DNA from: an uncultured Spirochaetaceae bacterium
GTDB taxonomy: Bacteria > Spirochaetota > Spirochaetia > Sphaerochaetales > Sphaerochaetaceae
Length of the DNA: 14,191 bases
Assembly: GCA_946414625.1 (NCBI GenBank)
Contig: CAMKPI010000032.1
Span: 1 to 14,191, forward strand
Reading direction: 5' to 3'
Position 1 is the first letter of the stretch; each line of letters begins with the position of its first letter. Below the pieces are notes generated by a model that did no database searches, was not told where the DNA came from, and worked only from the letters and a program-made list of their open reading frames with translations. A program made the position numbers and the translations under genes. Below, in pieces: positions 13,501 to 14,191 of the stretch.

Positions 13501-14191
13501 CTCTCGAAGCCGAATTCCAGGCTTTCAAGTCTTTCACGTGCCGCAAGAACGCTTTCCAATGTCGATGACAGTGCTTTTATGTCGCTGTTCAGATATTTCC
13601 TGCCGCTGTCCGGCAGCGTGCGTTCTGCGGCCAGCATCTCCATTCTCAGGTTTATCGCGCTTCCGAGGGTCCTGAGGCTGGTTTCTGCATTTTTCTCGTC
13701 AATGCCGCCTGTGAGCGAGTAGGAATTGATTTTTGAAGCAAAATCCCTGCGTTTGCCGCCTTTGAAAAGTCCTGTTTTGATTCCGCTCCATTCTTGGAGA
13801 AGCGATGGGACGTCCAAATCCAACGCCTTCGCGTTCCAAACACCAGAGACGGCTTTCTCGAGGTCCGCACGTTTTCTTTGATAATTTTCTACGCTTCGAA
13901 GGAGGCTCCGGGCAGATTCTGCGTCGGAGTTTTCAAGCTCGGAAAGTGCGGTGTCGCAATTCGGGTCATTTAGATCTCTGACAATCCGCAAAAGCGATTC
14001 CAGTTCCCGGAGAGAGATGTCTTCCGGAATCCGGAAGTCTTCCTGGGAATGGCTTACTGTAGCATCTCCGTCCGCGGTTATATTTGTTTCATCTGAAGCC
14101 GCCGAAGACCTTTTTGTAGCCGCATATATTCCTGAAATCAGTCCGGCATCAAGCAGAATGTCGCGTACGAGGGCGCTTGCATTTCTCAGGG
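10599..14191 (-). CDS. Large SF1 helicase with Vsr-like nuclease domain and DUF3320 (partial, 5' end off window)
   Basis: The frame is open from the right edge to a TAA at 10599, so 1196 residues are visible and the N-terminus is missing. The TTG at 13991 is not the start, because the frame runs 66 more codons to the edge. Superfamily 1 helicase motifs in order are: FDIVVFDEASQ (Walker B, near 12653), VVGDSKQMPP, WHYRSADESL, IGVITFNIKQQ, NLENIQGDERDV (near 12038) and LNVAFSRAKK. Walker A is not seen and should lie upstream of the edge. A PD-(D/E)xK/Vsr-like domain follows (GFRVSTGLGLSEFKIDIAV then LCGILLDG, about 11720-11590). The C-terminus matches DUF3320 (FRLVIEAEGPVLDDLL; RLGFKRSGTDIKA). 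This architecture matches DUF4011-helicase-Vsr-DUF3320 proteins, which have been proposed as anti-phage defence (Hhe). The domain call is firm; the role is inferred. Confidence 0.85.
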   Translation of the reverse strand, partial: LRNASALVRDILLDAGLISGIYAATKRSSAASDETNITADGDATVSHSQEDFRIPEDISLRELESLLRIVRDLNDPNCDTALSELENSDAESARSLLRSVENYQRKRADLEKAVSGVWNAKALDLDVPSLLQEWSGIKTGLFKGGKRRDFASKINSYSLTGGIDEKNAETSLRTLGSAINLRMEMLAAERTLPDSGRKYLNSDIKALSSTLESVLAARERLESLEFGFERRATARATQTGSQYRLQRGSEGTKTERRVSGHPDPSQSRVLPDSLSSPEAPENISVNLDAALRAVLTFSAKNPDFSASCEALFALLPGISNTLKIKNLEDSSLSDLCERFDLWSDNMAAVHDWASCNKALEWFSSHRFAQPFSERLRCRENIKSVYKELKASYYKTQTNAAVRRSPLLSRYTHDTFEDLVSELTSLEKTYRENVVRVVPGIMNDIISSKTQDEMARRDISRFIASGGRRRSIRSLFSTCSEYITNLFPCFLMSPMSAAQFLEPGQQLFDIVVFDEASQIQTCKAVGAISRGKNLIVVGDSKQMPPTSFFKKTNFDDETEEWTQPGSLEDLSSILDDCNALGLESCHLEWHYRSADESLIYFSNKRYYNGRLKTYPSVNAGSSRVVLKRLSGGFYKQGERINEFEAEAIVSAIKARLSNPATSGDSIGVITFNIKQQELILDRLDEMFERNRNLSRLAHWDENEIDCEKKLIVKNLENIQGDERDVIMLSVTFGPNQTGSFSKNFGAIAHEGGGKRLNVAFSRAKKLMEVYTIINPAEVSPEMMGSAGGRDLIEFLRFAAGFTKPDVTEDSDEAVRRSLAAALEDAGFRVSTGLGLSEFKIDIAVKNPVDPSGFLCGILLDGRAVTGAKLSNDRFVLRRDVLRGRGWAVITMRTIDWKENSTGETARILKTVRTLEERAREAAEKARQDAEIEAPDKSSLSTAKILSDSMQQTLSPKDFPPAGALSTGAAPEDTEPGDRSTGSTIAEVQTSYAGEYRAAELDYTPMDSAGILRLPREALEAKFRLVIEAEGPVLDDLLELRVLGSFGLKKRGKAVKALFDEILGSLDMPKTEQSNTAGEKHLVFWPSKWAVYGSAGSDVQKIIERKYIQYRSGAANEESRRSIQLIPQIEIKNAMTSLVRDRGGYYRDTLLEDTSKRLGFKRSGTDIKATLALVYDAALRSGSLCPDKKTGILTTPEI

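Noticed and set aside
13530..13545. TCTTTCACGTGCCGCA inside the helicase as a degenerate parS
   Set aside because: It matches 12 of 16 positions, but the right half is broken at three, and it lies in coding sequence far from parAB. A similar partial match near 7927-7942 was rejected for the same reason.
13989..13991. TTG at 13991 as the helicase start
   Set aside because: The same frame stays open for 66 more codons to the window edge, and Walker A is missing, so the true start is outside the window.

Overview
The window reads as a bacterial chromosome segment at roughly 45-50 percent GC. It carries dense single-copy housekeeping genes and, towards the right, some accessory material. No rRNA, tRNA, insertion sequence, phage gene or CRISPR array was seen. 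A cyclophilin-FKBP fusion beside parAB and radA, together with the STAS-kinase, TraB and metallo-beta-lactamase-rubredoxin proteins, suggests an anaerobic host-associated bacterium. A Treponema-like spirochaete is my best guess, but it rests on gene content alone and is not proven. The parABS locus places the left end near the replication origin.

Left block (1-3451). An nfu-type Fe-S scaffold gene on the minus strand ends in a strong intrinsic terminator. The T-tract of that terminator abuts a perfect 16-bp parS palindrome. Divergently transcribed parA and parB overlap by 14 nt and form the chromosome-segregation system that acts on parS. A secreted two-domain peptidyl-prolyl isomerase (cyclophilin plus FKBP) follows.

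Middle block (3553-8297). radA (recombination and branch migration) is followed after 2 nt by a STAS domain fused to an aminoglycoside-phosphotransferase-like kinase, so the two are probably one operon. Convergent to them is a TraB/PrgY-type membrane protein. Divergent from TraB is a YgjP/DUF45 zinc-peptidase-like protein. Both genes of that divergent pair lack a Shine-Dalgarno sequence and have a -10 hexamer exactly 6 nt before the ATG, which suggests leaderless transcripts.

Right block (8298-14191). A roughly 600-bp gene-free stretch holds a degenerate tandem array of stem-loop repeats. It ends at a good sigma-70 promoter that drives a metallo-beta-lactamase-fold hydrolase fused to rubredoxin, and then luxS (S-ribosylhomocysteine lyase, AI-2 synthesis). 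Past a second small repeat and hairpin region, a very large minus-strand SF1 helicase with a Vsr-like nuclease domain and a DUF3320 tail runs off the right edge. It resembles the DUF4011-helicase-Vsr-DUF3320 candidate anti-phage proteins.

The least explained element is the stem-loop repeat array at about 8398-8820.
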